Of a DNA stretch of 27,675 nt, positions 1 to 8,559 are shown in pieces. The notes below the pieces were generated by a model, which saw only the letters and a list, made by a program, of their open reading frames with translations, had not been told where the DNA came from and did no database searches. Each line of letters starts with the position of its first letter. Position 1 is the stretch's first letter. Position numbers and translations under genes: made by a program. Source of the stretch: Fusobacterium_C necrophorum (lineage in GTDB: Bacteria; Fusobacteriota; Fusobacteriia; Fusobacteriales; Fusobacteriaceae); NCBI RefSeq assembly GCF_900104395.1, contig NZ_FMXX01000037.1; one strand, written 5' to 3'.

Positions 1-279
1 AGCATCGTCGGTCCTAGACCAGAAGTCCCTAAATATGTCGCATTGTATACAGAAGAACAAAAAGAAATTTTAAAAGTCAAAGCAGGAATTACCGATTATG
101 CTTCTATTTATTTTTCAAAGGAAAATGAATTATTAGAAGGAAAAGAAAATCCTGAACAATACTATATTCATGAAATTATGCCCAAAAAAATCAAGTTAAA
201 TAAAAAATATATTCAAGAAATATCTTTGATGACAGATATTAAGATTATTATACTGACCATTTTTAAAATTTTGAAGTAA
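1..279 (+). CDS. Initiating sugar-phosphate transferase (WcaJ/PglC type), C-terminal fragment
   Basis: The reading frame is open from the first base of the window and ends at the TAA at 277-279, so only about the last 92 residues are visible. They begin with SIVGPRPEVPKY, the conserved signature of bacterial sugar transferases that move a sugar-1-phosphate from a UDP-sugar to undecaprenyl phosphate at the inner membrane. The segment that follows (KAGITDYASIYF, then ENPEQYY) is typical of the C-terminal end of this family. It is a different subtype from the two other copies in the window (10729-11297 and 25736-26416), which read RSG(V/I)SSPAS at the same place. The aminotransferase follows 18 bases later, as in bacillosamine-type loci where the transferase and aminotransferase are neighbours. 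The N-terminal membrane helix lies outside the window. Confidence 0.85.
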   Translation, partial: SIVGPRPEVPKYVALYTEEQKEILKVKAGITDYASIYFSKENELLEGKENPEQYYIHEIMPKKIKLNKKYIQEISLMTDIKIIILTIFKILK

Positions 280-297
280 TTTAAAGGAGAATACTGT

Positions 298-1521
298 ATG
301 GAGAAAAAAATTATACAATTTTCACCACCGGATATTACACAAGCAGAAATTAATGAAGTTGTAGATACATTAAAATCAGGTTGGATTACTACAGGACCAA
401 AAACAAAAAAGTTTGAAGAAGAAATTAGTCAATATTGCCATTCCGATAAGACAGTATGTTTCAATTCAGCCACTGCAGCTATGGAATTAGCATTGAAATT
501 ATTTGATATAGGGCCTGGGGATGAAGTAATTACTTCCGTTTATACTTATACAGCATCTGCGAGTGTAGCTTTACATTGTGGAGCAAAAGTAGTTTTAGTA
601 GATACCAAAAAAGGAAGTTTTAATATTGATCCAGCTGCTGTTGAAAAAGCAATTACAGCAAAAACAAAAGTAATTATTCCTGTAGATATAGCAGGATATC
701 CCGCTGATTATGATGAAATTTTTGAAATTGCAGAAAGAAAAAAATCATTGTTTCGTCCTAAAAAAGGAACTTATCAAGAAAAATTAGGAAGAATTATGAT
801 ATTAGCAGATGCTGCTCATTCTTTTGGAAGTATTTATAAAGGAAAAAAAGTGGGAAGTGTAGCAGATTTTACTTCTTTTTCTTTCCATGCCATTAAAAAT
901 TTAACAACCGCAGAAGGAGGAGCTTTAACTTGGTGTCATAAGGATTGGATGGATAGTGAAGAAGCATATAGACAATTAATGTTATTAGCACTGCATGGTC
1001 AAAATAAAGATGCTCTCGCGAAAATGAAAGCGGGAGCATGGAAGTATGATATTGTAATGCCAGGTTATAAATGTAATATGACAGACATTATGGCAGCCAT
1101 TGGATTGGCCCAATTAAAAAGATATGATAACGAAATTTTAATCAAAAAGAAAGAGCTGGTATCTTGGTATGAAAAAGGTTTAAAAAATTTAGAAGATAAA
1201 TTAGAATTACCAGTCTTTCAAGAAGGAAATACAGAAAGTTGTCGACATTTATATATGATTCGTTTGAAAAATGCAGGAGAACAAAAAAGAAATCAAGTCA
1301 TAGAAAAACTAGCAGAAGCCGGAATTGCTACTAATGTTCATTTTCAACCATTACCCCTTTTCACAGCATATAAGGAGTTAGGTTTTGAAATGAAGAACTA
1401 TCCTAATGCTTATGACATGTATCAAAACGAGATTTCTTTACCTTTACATGATTTGCTAACGGAAGAAGATGTAAAGTATATTTGTGAATATGTAAAAAAG
1501 AGTATATTACAGAAAATTTAA
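298..1521 (+). CDS. DegT/DnrJ/EryC1/StrS family PLP-dependent sugar aminotransferase
   Basis: This 407-residue protein has the full DegT/DnrJ/EryC1 layout. It has an N-terminal GWITTGPKTKKFE segment (residues 28-40), a DAAHSFGS motif at 171-178, and the PLP-binding lysine in SFHAIKNLTTAEGG (Lys200). The C-terminal HFQPLP segment is also normal for the family. Such enzymes transfer an amino group from glutamate to a 4-keto (or 3-keto) nucleotide sugar. Next to an initiating transferase, the likeliest substrate is UDP-4-keto-6-deoxy-GlcNAc, giving a 4-amino sugar as in PglE/WecE-like enzymes; the exact substrate is inference. The start is well supported by AAAGGAG at 282-288. The gene looks less AT-rich by eye than the glycosyltransferases downstream, as expected for a widely conserved enzyme. 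Confidence 0.9.
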   Translation: MEKKIIQFSPPDITQAEINEVVDTLKSGWITTGPKTKKFEEEISQYCHSDKTVCFNSATAAMELALKLFDIGPGDEVITSVYTYTASASVALHCGAKVVLVDTKKGSFNIDPAAVEKAITAKTKVIIPVDIAGYPADYDEIFEIAERKKSLFRPKKGTYQEKLGRIMILADAAHSFGSIYKGKKVGSVADFTSFSFHAIKNLTTAEGGALTWCHKDWMDSEEAYRQLMLLALHGQNKDALAKMKAGAWKYDIVMPGYKCNMTDIMAAIGLAQLKRYDNEILIKKKELVSWYEKGLKNLEDKLELPVFQEGNTESCRHLYMIRLKNAGEQKRNQVIEKLAEAGIATNVHFQPLPLFTAYKELGFEMKNYPNAYDMYQNEISLPLHDLLTEEDVKYICEYVKKSILQKI

Positions 1522-1533
1522 GAGGGGTCCGAC

Positions 1534-2307
1534 ATGATTAAAGATTTGGTGAGCATTATTACTCCAACATATAATTCAGATACATATATTTCGGAAACGA
1601 TTGATTCTGTGATAAATCAAACATATAAATACTGGGAAATGATTATTATAGATGACAATTCTTCAGACAATACAGGAATAATTGTTAAAAAATATACAGA
1701 AAAATATAATAACATTAGATATATATTGCTTCAAAGAAATCAAGGTCCTGCAATAGCCAGAAACATAGGAATAGAGAGTGCAAAAGGGCAATACATAGCC
1801 TTTCTGGATAGTGATGATTTATGGAAGCCAAATAAATTAAAAGAACAAATAAATTTCATGAAAGAACACAACTGTGCTTTAAGTTTTTCTCAATATGAGG
1901 AGATTGATTCGGAAGGAAATAAATTAAATATTTTAATAAAAACTCCTAAATATAAGATAAGTTATCATGACTATTTAGTAACAACTCCGATTGGATGTCT
2001 GACTGCAATGTATGATACAGAAAAATTAGGAAAAATATATTTGCCTTTGTTGAGAAATAGAGAAGACACTGCGTTATGGCTAAAAATTTTAAAAAAAGGG
2101 ATATATGCATATCCTATTCAAAAGAATCTAGCATATTATAGAATCCATAGTAATTCTATTACTTCGAATAAATTGAAACTTTTTAAGTATCAGTGGGATC
2201 TATATTTCAATATAGAAAAATTAGGATATATTAAATCAATTTTTTATATTTTTTCAATTACAATAGTTAAAATATTAAAATTAAAAGAAAAAAGAATAGA
2301 TGCTTAA
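1534..2307 (+). CDS. Glycosyltransferase family 2
   Basis: A 257-residue GT-A glycosyltransferase. The N-terminus reads VSIITPTYNS (residues 6-15), followed by the nucleotide-binding IIIDDNSSDNT (37-47). The metal-binding DxD region is FLDSDDLW (90-97), and the NQGPAIARNIGI segment (69-80) is standard for GT2. It lacks a membrane domain, so it should act on the cytoplasmic face of the membrane using a nucleotide sugar, adding one residue to the lipid-linked repeat unit. It starts 12 bases after the aminotransferase behind AGAGGGG. The C-terminal third is very rich in A and T and low in complexity. The sugar it transfers cannot be told from sequence. Confidence 0.88.
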   Translation: MIKDLVSIITPTYNSDTYISETIDSVINQTYKYWEMIIIDDNSSDNTGIIVKKYTEKYNNIRYILLQRNQGPAIARNIGIESAKGQYIAFLDSDDLWKPNKLKEQINFMKEHNCALSFSQYEEIDSEGNKLNILIKTPKYKISYHDYLVTTPIGCLTAMYDTEKLGKIYLPLLRNREDTALWLKILKKGIYAYPIQKNLAYYRIHSNSITSNKLKLFKYQWDLYFNIEKLGYIKSIFYIFSITIVKILKLKEKRIDA

Positions 2308-2377
2308 AAAAATTCAAAAATGATAAACCATAAATATAGTGTAATAAAAAAATGATATTAGTAAGGAGTATATAATT

Positions 2378-3463
2378 TTGAAAACAATTTTATTCATAGA
2401 AGGAATATATCCAATTAATAGCAGAAGTCAAAGAATTATATCCACATTGGGACAAGAATATTCTGTAAGAGTAGTATCCTGGGATAGGAATAATTTAAAA
2501 GAAAAGAAAGAAGGTTACTTTATTTATTCTAGTACTGAAGGTTATGGAAATAGGATAAAAAAGCTTTTAGGAATGAAAAAATATTTTCAATTTGTGAAGT
2601 CCATATATTTAGTAGAAAAGCCAGATATTATTTTTGTATCACAGTGGGATATGTTAATATTTGGATATTTTTTAAAAAAACATAAAAATAAGTTAGTATA
2701 TGATAATATTGATATGCCTGCATCTACCAATAAATTTCTATGGAATGTGTTGATGTGGATAGAAAAGCAATTGCTTACTCGTTGTGACATGATGATTTTT
2801 TCATCGAGATTTTTTAAAGAAAATTATGATTTTTTCAAAAAAGAAACATTTTTATTAGAAAATTTACCATTGAAATATAATAATGGGATTTTATCTCCTA
2901 GAAAGAAAAGCTCGAAAATTCGGTTTGCATTTATAGGAACCATTCGATATTATGAAATTTTAAAGAAAGGGATAGATGTAATTTCATCTATAGAAGAAAT
3001 CGAATACTATTTTTATGGAAGTGGTCCTGATGAAAACAAATTAATGGATTATATTAAATCAAAAGAATATAAAAATATTTATTTTAAAGGAAAATATGAA
3101 TATCAGGATATTAAAAAGATATATGATAATATTGATTTTGTTTGGGCTGTATACCCTAATAAAGATTATAATGTTAAATATGCAATTTCCAATAAATTTT
3201 TTGAAAGTTTATTATATGAAAAAGTTGCTTTTTTTGCAACAAATACTCATCTAGGTAATTTAGTAAAGGATAATTCCTTGGGATTTGTTATTGATCCGTA
3301 TAGTCCTGAGAAATTTTTTAAAAATTTAGATATTAAAGAATTAAAAAATAAGATGAAAGAATACAGTTTAAATATAAAAAAATATAAAATACATGAAAAA
3401 TTATTGTGGGAAGAAAATGAAATAGAATTTTTAAAACAGATGAATAAGGTAGTAAAAGAATGA
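2378..3463 (+). CDS. GT-B fold glycosyltransferase (GT4-like)
   Basis: A 361-residue protein with a TTG start at 2378, preceded by AAGGAG at 2363-2368. The N-terminal half is divergent. The C-terminal half is typical of GT4-like retaining transferases: FAFIGTIRYYE (about 183-193), YYFYGSGPDEN (210-220), then a NKFFESLLYEK segment that binds the donor nucleotide. No membrane segment is apparent. A 4-base ATGA overlap with the next gene indicates translational coupling to the polymerase. It probably adds one sugar of the repeat unit at the cytoplasmic face; donor and acceptor are unknown. Confidence 0.8.
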   Translation: MKTILFIEGIYPINSRSQRIISTLGQEYSVRVVSWDRNNLKEKKEGYFIYSSTEGYGNRIKKLLGMKKYFQFVKSIYLVEKPDIIFVSQWDMLIFGYFLKKHKNKLVYDNIDMPASTNKFLWNVLMWIEKQLLTRCDMMIFSSRFFKENYDFFKKETFLLENLPLKYNNGILSPRKKSSKIRFAFIGTIRYYEILKKGIDVISSIEEIEYYFYGSGPDENKLMDYIKSKEYKNIYFKGKYEYQDIKKIYDNIDFVWAVYPNKDYNVKYAISNKFFESLLYEKVAFFATNTHLGNLVKDNSLGFVIDPYSPEKFFKNLDIKELKNKMKEYSLNIKKYKIHEKLLWEENEIEFLKQMNKVVKE

Positions 3464-4563
3464 TTTATTATATATGTTTATATGTACTGTTTACGTTGAA
3501 CTTTTTTAATAAATATAAAAAATATATCAGAAAATTTAGTAATATTATTTTTTGTATTTTTCTATGTTTTACATATATGAATGGAAGTGATTGGAAAAAT
3601 TATGAGATATTGTATACTCAATATAGTTTTCAAAATTTTTTATCTTTTCCATTTGAAAAATTATTTTGCTTATATTTTTCTCTATTTAAAATATTTAGAG
3701 TTGATTTTTGGGTGTTTTTTATACTTACTAAAGTAGTATGTTTTTGTGTTTTTATGAAAATTATTTATAAATTTTCTATTAATTATTTTTTAGTGCAAGC
3801 TATATTTTTTGTTCAATTAGGGCTATATTTATTTATAGATTGTCCTCTGAGAAATTTGATTGCAATATCTTTAGGCTTGTTATCTATAGACTATTTTATT
3901 GAGAGAAAAAACTTCATCTCTTTTCTTTATTTTATATTAGCAGTTATGTTTCATAATTCTGCACTTATTTTACTTCTTTTCTTTTTCTTTTATACTATGA
4001 TGTGGGAAAGGAATCGCTCTAAAATGGTTTTAATGATGTTACTTATTTTAAGTGTTATTTTTACAGACAAAAGGATTCTGTTTTTTTTCCTAAATGTATT
4101 GAAATCATTACCTGCTATTTATTTTAGAGTTTATAATTATTTTGGTACTAAGTATGATGTTACTGAGATTTTTAATATCAGATTGGTAGAAAAATATATA
4201 GTAGCAGTTCTGAGTTTAGTTTATTATAAAAAGATTAGTAAAAAATATAAATATGGTGAAATATTGGTCTTATTAAATATGATATTTTTAGTTTTTTATA
4301 GAATAGGAAGTACATTTACTGCTTTAATAAGATTAGCATTATATTTCAGAATATTTAACATTATTTTACTTTCCTATATAATAAATTTAATTAAAGATAG
4401 ATATTTGAAATATTTTTGTTTAGTAATATATCTAATATACATGAGTTTTAATTTGTATTTTTTAATAAGGGATACTCGTTTATATTATCCATATACTTCT
4501 TATTTACAATATATTGGAAAAGAAAAACCTAGCTATGAAGATAGAATAAATTTTCTAAAATAA
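3460..4563 (+). CDS. EpsG-family polysaccharide polymerase (Wzy-like)
   Basis: A 367-residue, extremely hydrophobic protein with roughly ten predicted membrane-spanning stretches. The motif YMNGSDWKNYEILY (residues 39-52) between the first helices, followed by a CPLRNLIA segment and a FHNSALI helix start, is the pattern of the EpsG family, the Wzy-type polymerases of Wzx/Wzy-dependent pathways. It would polymerise lipid-linked repeat units on the outer face of the inner membrane. It overlaps the preceding glycosyltransferase by four bases. It is among the most AT-rich genes of the window and contains a T8 run (4081-4088), but the frame is intact. Wzy identity is inferred from motif, topology and context. 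Confidence 0.8.
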   Translation: MIYYICLYVLFTLNFFNKYKKYIRKFSNIIFCIFLCFTYMNGSDWKNYEILYTQYSFQNFLSFPFEKLFCLYFSLFKIFRVDFWVFFILTKVVCFCVFMKIIYKFSINYFLVQAIFFVQLGLYLFIDCPLRNLIAISLGLLSIDYFIERKNFISFLYFILAVMFHNSALILLLFFFFYTMMWERNRSKMVLMMLLILSVIFTDKRILFFFLNVLKSLPAIYFRVYNYFGTKYDVTEIFNIRLVEKYIVAVLSLVYYKKISKKYKYGEILVLLNMIFLVFYRIGSTFTALIRLALYFRIFNIILLSYIINLIKDRYLKYFCLVIYLIYMSFNLYFLIRDTRLYYPYTSYLQYIGKEKPSYEDRINFLK

Positions 4564-4629
4564 GAAAAATTATAGATAATTTAAGAAACAATAATAAATT
4601 TTTGTTAATATAATAGGGAGAAGTTTCAA

Positions 4630-5829
4630 ATGAAAAAAATATTACTTGAACATGTTCCACATAGTTTAAATTATGGAACTACAATGATGGCAGTTAATTT
4701 AATTAATGCTCTAAAAGGAACTAGTATAGAAATTTATTTAGATACTCAAAAGGAAGAAGATATTATTAATATTAGAAAATCTATAAATGGCATAAAGATA
4801 AAAAAAGATATTTTCTTTCAAAAAAGAAAAAAAAGATTCATTCGAGTATTCTATAAAATTTTTATTCAACCGATAAAAGTACATAAATATGATTATATAT
4901 TTATTTTAGGTGGCGATGATTTGTCGGAATATTATGGAAGGTTAAATTTTTTGATAAATGCCATATCTTTATTATTTTATAGCAAGAAAAAAAAGAGATT
5001 ATTTCTACTGGGACAAAGTGTTGGACCATTTACAGGAATCAACAAAATTATAGCAAAATATTTAATTTCAAAATCTAACTTATATACTCGGGATCAGTAT
5101 TGTTCATCTTATGTTAAAGAAATTTTAAAAATTGATAATTTTGTTGAAGCTAGGGATTTAGCTTTTTTAAGTTTACCTTTTCAAGAACAAACATCTAATT
5201 TTTTTAAAAATTATTTTTTAAATACTAATGAATACATTACATTAGTTCCCTCTGGCTTGGTAGAATGCTATACAAAAAATTATGAGAAATATATAAGTCA
5301 GTGGATGGATTGTATATTAAAAATTATGGAAAAATATCCGGATAAGAAAATAGTCTTATTAGCTCATGTAGTTTCTTTGGATGACTCTGGAGATATTAAT
5401 ATTATTGAAGAATTGTTTCGGAAGATTCCTATTTCTGAAAAAAATCGTGTTATTAAGATAACGGAAAGTATTCTTCCAGTAGAAGCAAGAAATGTATTAG
5501 GAAATTCTTGGTGTGTTATTACTGGTAGGATGCATGCAGCTGTATCTACATTTCAGATGGGAAAACCAGCCATTTCTTTATCATATAGTGTTAAATATCG
5601 TGGAGTTATTGGGAATGGCTTGAATAGAGAAGACTTAATAATTGAATCTGCAAATGAAGATTTTTGGAAAGAAGAACAAATATCTAAGCATATTATTGAA
5701 AAATTATGTTACTTGGAAAATAATTATTCCAAAATTTTACAGGAAGTTGTGGAAGCAGTTAATCAAAATAAATTCATTGTACAGAATATGTTATTAGAAA
5801 TTAAAAATAAGATTGAAAAAGGAATATAA
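4630..5829 (+). CDS. Polysaccharide pyruvyl transferase family protein
   Basis: A 399-residue soluble protein with the marks of the WcaK/CsaB/PssM pyruvyl transferase family. It has an N-terminal SLNYGTTMMAVNLI segment (residues 12-25), YIFILGGDDLSEYYG (89-103), LLGQSVGPFTG, and the C-terminal ITGRMHAAVSTFQMGKPAI near residue 300. The RMHA motif and the glycine-rich GGDD are family hallmarks. Known members attach a pyruvate ketal from phosphoenolpyruvate to a sugar, which adds negative charge. This one is immediately followed, with a 2-base gap, by an F420-hydrogenase beta-like protein, a pairing often seen in exopolysaccharide loci with an unclear role for the second partner. The start at 4630 has GGGAGAAG at about 4616-4623. 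The substrate is unknown. Confidence 0.85.
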   Translation: MKKILLEHVPHSLNYGTTMMAVNLINALKGTSIEIYLDTQKEEDIINIRKSINGIKIKKDIFFQKRKKRFIRVFYKIFIQPIKVHKYDYIFILGGDDLSEYYGRLNFLINAISLLFYSKKKKRLFLLGQSVGPFTGINKIIAKYLISKSNLYTRDQYCSSYVKEILKIDNFVEARDLAFLSLPFQEQTSNFFKNYFLNTNEYITLVPSGLVECYTKNYEKYISQWMDCILKIMEKYPDKKIVLLAHVVSLDDSGDINIIEELFRKIPISEKNRVIKITESILPVEARNVLGNSWCVITGRMHAAVSTFQMGKPAISLSYSVKYRGVIGNGLNREDLIIESANEDFWKEEQISKHIIEKLCYLENNYSKILQEVVEAVNQNKFIVQNMLLEIKNKIEKGI

Positions 5830-5831
5830 AT

Positions 5832-7013
5832 ATGAAATCTGCCATCGAAGTGATTGGAAAAAGTGAGTGTACTGGTTGTTTTGGCTGTGTCAATGCTTGT
5901 CCTATTTCTAATGCTATAGAAATGAAGTTTGATAATGAAGGATTTTATAAAGCAAACATTACAAATTATTGTATACATTGTGGAAAGTGTCAAAAATTTT
6001 GTCCTATAATTGATTATAGCAGCAGGAATCTTTTAAAAAAAGTTTATGCAGCATGGTCTTTAGATAGTGAAATTTTAAAAAAAAGTTCTTCAGGAGGCAT
6101 TTTTAGTGAATTATCAAAATTCATTTTATCAAATAATGGGATGGTCTATGGAGCGGCTTGGAAAGATGGAAGGATTGTTCATATTAAAATATCTAAAATG
6201 GAAGATATTTATCAATTGCAGGGATCAAAATATTTGCCTAGTAATATAAATTTGACATACACAGAGGTCATGGATGATTTAAAAAAAGGGAAGAAAGTTT
6301 TATATTCGGGACTTCCTTGTCAAATTGCTGCACTGCAAAAAGTGGTTAGTAGCGCTAATTTATTTACATTGGATGTTATTTGTCATGGAATTCCCTCACA
6401 GAAAGTATTTGATAAATATTTAAAAGAAATGAATATAGAAAATTTTAAATCTGTATCTTTTCGAGATAAAGAGAAGGGATGGTCTAAATTTGGAATGAAA
6501 TATTATTCAAAAAATGGAGAAAAAGTACTTGAAACATGTCAAGAAAAAGATGTTTTTTTTAGAGGATTTATGAAGGATATTTATTTGTCAATTCCTTGTT
6601 ATAAATGTAAATTTAAAGGTGATATTCAGGGAAATCATAGGATAGGAGATATCACATTGGCTGATTTTTGGGGAATTGAAAAAAAATTGGAAAATAATGA
6701 CTTAGGGGTATCGTTAGTGATTACTAATAATTTAAAAGGAGAAAGATTATTTTACACTATAAAAAAAGATATTTTTTATCAAGAAGTTTTACTAAAAAAG
6801 GCATTGAAATGGAATAAATCATTTTATCAAAGTCCAACTATTAATAAAAATAGAAAAAAATTTTTCCAAGAAATTGATCATTTATCAATATTTGATTTAG
6901 AGAGAAAATATTACCCTACCCCTTCCATTCTAAATAGATATTACTATATATTTAGAAATAATATAAAAAAAATAATAAAAGTGATGTTAGAATGGATTGG
7001 TGTAGAAATATGA
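5832..7013 (+). CDS. Coenzyme F420 hydrogenase/dehydrogenase beta-subunit family protein with 2x[4Fe-4S] ferredoxin domain
   Basis: A 393-residue protein. Residues 13-24 (C13, C16, C19, C23-P24) and 47-58 (C47, C50, C53, C57-P58) form two complete CxxCxxCxxxCP clusters, so a bacterial ferredoxin domain with two 4Fe-4S clusters is expected at the N-terminus. The rest matches the FrhB/FpoF-like domain: a SSSGGIFSEL segment, LPCQIAAL, DVICHGIPS, then PCYKCKFKG near residue 255 and LADFWGIE. Methanogen homologues use F420, but homologues in polysaccharide clusters of ordinary bacteria probably use a flavin. Its role beside pyruvyl transferase-like genes is unproven. It may reduce or modify the glycan or the pyruvyl partner. 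It overlaps the flippase by ATGA at 7010-7013. A T8 tract at 6552-6559 does not break the frame. Confidence 0.88.
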   Translation: MKSAIEVIGKSECTGCFGCVNACPISNAIEMKFDNEGFYKANITNYCIHCGKCQKFCPIIDYSSRNLLKKVYAAWSLDSEILKKSSSGGIFSELSKFILSNNGMVYGAAWKDGRIVHIKISKMEDIYQLQGSKYLPSNINLTYTEVMDDLKKGKKVLYSGLPCQIAALQKVVSSANLFTLDVICHGIPSQKVFDKYLKEMNIENFKSVSFRDKEKGWSKFGMKYYSKNGEKVLETCQEKDVFFRGFMKDIYLSIPCYKCKFKGDIQGNHRIGDITLADFWGIEKKLENNDLGVSLVITNNLKGERLFYTIKKDIFYQEVLLKKALKWNKSFYQSPTINKNRKKFFQEIDHLSIFDLERKYYPTPSILNRYYYIFRNNIKKIIKVMLEWIGVEI

Positions 7014-8506
7014 GAATAAATCAGCTAAGAATGGGGACTATGATTTCTTTACTAAGTGTGGGAATAGGATCTGTTATACAGCTCTTTTATACACCTATAT
7101 TTTTAAATTACTTAGGTTCATCTGATTATGGTATAAATTCTTTTATCCAATCAATTATGGGGTACCTTAGTATGTTAAATTTAGGGTTTGGGACAACAAT
7201 GTTGAGATATCTGGTTCAATATGAAGAAAAAAATGAAATAGAAAAATACAAGTATTTAGTTGGAATATTTCTAGTTATATTTATAATATTATCTTTAATT
7301 TGCATTATTATAGGAATACTTATTTATTCGAATTTGCCTTTTTTTTTACAAGATAGTTTTTCTTTTGAAGAAATTATGAAAACCCAGAAAATTTTTTTAA
7401 TTTTACTTATCAATATGAGTATTTCTTTTCCTTTTATAATTTGCTCTACCTACATCCATTCGAAAGAAAGATTTTTATACTTAAGGGGATTATCTTTTTT
7501 TACATTGGTTATGAATCCAATAACAGGTCTCATTTTGTTAAAATTTGGATTTGGATTAGTAGCTATTACTGTTTCAACTTTATGTTATTCTATTTTAACT
7601 ATAATATTGAATATATTTTATTCTGTATATTTAGGCATAAAAATAAAGTTTTATTTTAAAGATTTTACTCTGATTAAGGAATTGTTTAAGTTTTCATTTT
7701 ATATTTTTTTGGGAATATTAATAGATAGACTATATTGGAGTACTGATAGGCTGATTATAGGGAAATATTTAGGTGCTGCTACAGTCGGAGTATATTCCAT
7801 TTCTTCTGTTTTTAATCAAATGTATATGAGTATTTCGACATCTGTTTCAGAAGTATTATCCCCAAAGGTTAATCAACTAACGGTAAAGAAGTCTAATCTG
7901 GAAATCTCAGATCTATTTATAAAAGTGGGAAGAATACAATATATCTTAATGGGATTAATATGCACAGGTTTTTTATTATTTGGAAAAGAATTTATAACTT
8001 TTTGGGTTGGGAAATCATATTCTAAAGATATTTATTATATGACACTTTGGATTATGCTTCCTTTAACTGTTCCCTTAATTCAAAATACTGGAATTGTTAT
8101 ATTGCAAGCTAAGAATCTACATAAATTTCGTTCGCTGATTTATTTTATCATTGCTCTGTTGAATATTTTCTTTAGTTTAATTTTAGTAAATAATTATGGT
8201 GCCTTAGGTTGTTCCATAGGGACAGGTATTTCTTTTTGTATAGGAAACATTATTATTATTAATATATATTATTATAAAAAGGTAGAATTAGATATTGTAC
8301 AGTTTTGGAAAGAGATTTTACATATGACATATCCGATATTCATTTCTATTATTTTAGGATATATTTTAAAATATTTTTTACCTCCATCAACGATATTGCT
8401 ATTATTATTAGAGATAGTATTGTATACAATTGTATACATATTACTTATGTTTTTGAGGGGATTAAATAAAGAAGAAAAAAAAATGATAGTGCAATTTTGG
8501 AAGTGA
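7010..8506 (+). CDS. Wzx-type polysaccharide flippase
   Basis: A roughly 498-residue integral membrane protein with about 12-14 hydrophobic segments, in the MOP/MVF flippase superfamily. The N-terminus MRINQLRMGTMISLLSVG followed by LFYTPIFLNYLGSSDYG is typical of Wzx proteins. ATG at 6992 is in frame and would add six residues, but I prefer 7010 because it forms an ATGA overlap with the preceding stop and matches the usual family N-terminus; neither start has a strong Shine-Dalgarno. It should flip the undecaprenyl-linked repeat unit made by the plus-strand cluster. A T9 run at 7339-7347 falls in codons 110-113 (PFFL); the frame is currently intact. Confidence 0.88.
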   Translation: MRINQLRMGTMISLLSVGIGSVIQLFYTPIFLNYLGSSDYGINSFIQSIMGYLSMLNLGFGTTMLRYLVQYEEKNEIEKYKYLVGIFLVIFIILSLICIIIGILIYSNLPFFLQDSFSFEEIMKTQKIFLILLINMSISFPFIICSTYIHSKERFLYLRGLSFFTLVMNPITGLILLKFGFGLVAITVSTLCYSILTIILNIFYSVYLGIKIKFYFKDFTLIKELFKFSFYIFLGILIDRLYWSTDRLIIGKYLGAATVGVYSISSVFNQMYMSISTSVSEVLSPKVNQLTVKKSNLEISDLFIKVGRIQYILMGLICTGFLLFGKEFITFWVGKSYSKDIYYMTLWIMLPLTVPLIQNTGIVILQAKNLHKFRSLIYFIIALLNIFFSLILVNNYGALGCSIGTGISFCIGNIIIINIYYYKKVELDIVQFWKEILHMTYPIFISIILGYILKYFLPPSTILLLLLEIVLYTIVYILLMFLRGLNKEEKKMIVQFWK

Positions 8507-8523
8507 TTTATAATAATAAAAAA

Positions 8524-8547
8524 GGAGGGACATGATAAAATCATGTC
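8524..8547 (+). promoter_or_regulatory. Shine-Dalgarno followed by an 8-bp hairpin in the wecB leader
   Basis: GGAGG (8524-8528) is unusually far (31 bases) from the wecB ATG at 8560. The space holds a perfect inverted repeat, GACATGAT / ATCATGTC (8529-8536 and 8540-8547), with an AAA loop. If it folds, the distance from Shine-Dalgarno to ATG becomes 12 bases. The ATG codons at 8532, 8543 and 8548 lead only to very short reading frames. The structure is seen directly; its function is inferred. Confidence 0.5.
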
Positions 8548-8559
8548 ATGTAAATAGCT

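Noticed and set aside
2587..2790. Minus-strand open stretch inside the GT4-like gene
   Set aside because: It is fully covered by a well-supported gene on the other strand and shows no family signature or ribosome binding site.
5832..7013. F420-dependent energy metabolism
   Set aside because: The beta-subunit homology is clear, but there are no other hydrogenase or F420 genes here, and the context is polysaccharide synthesis.
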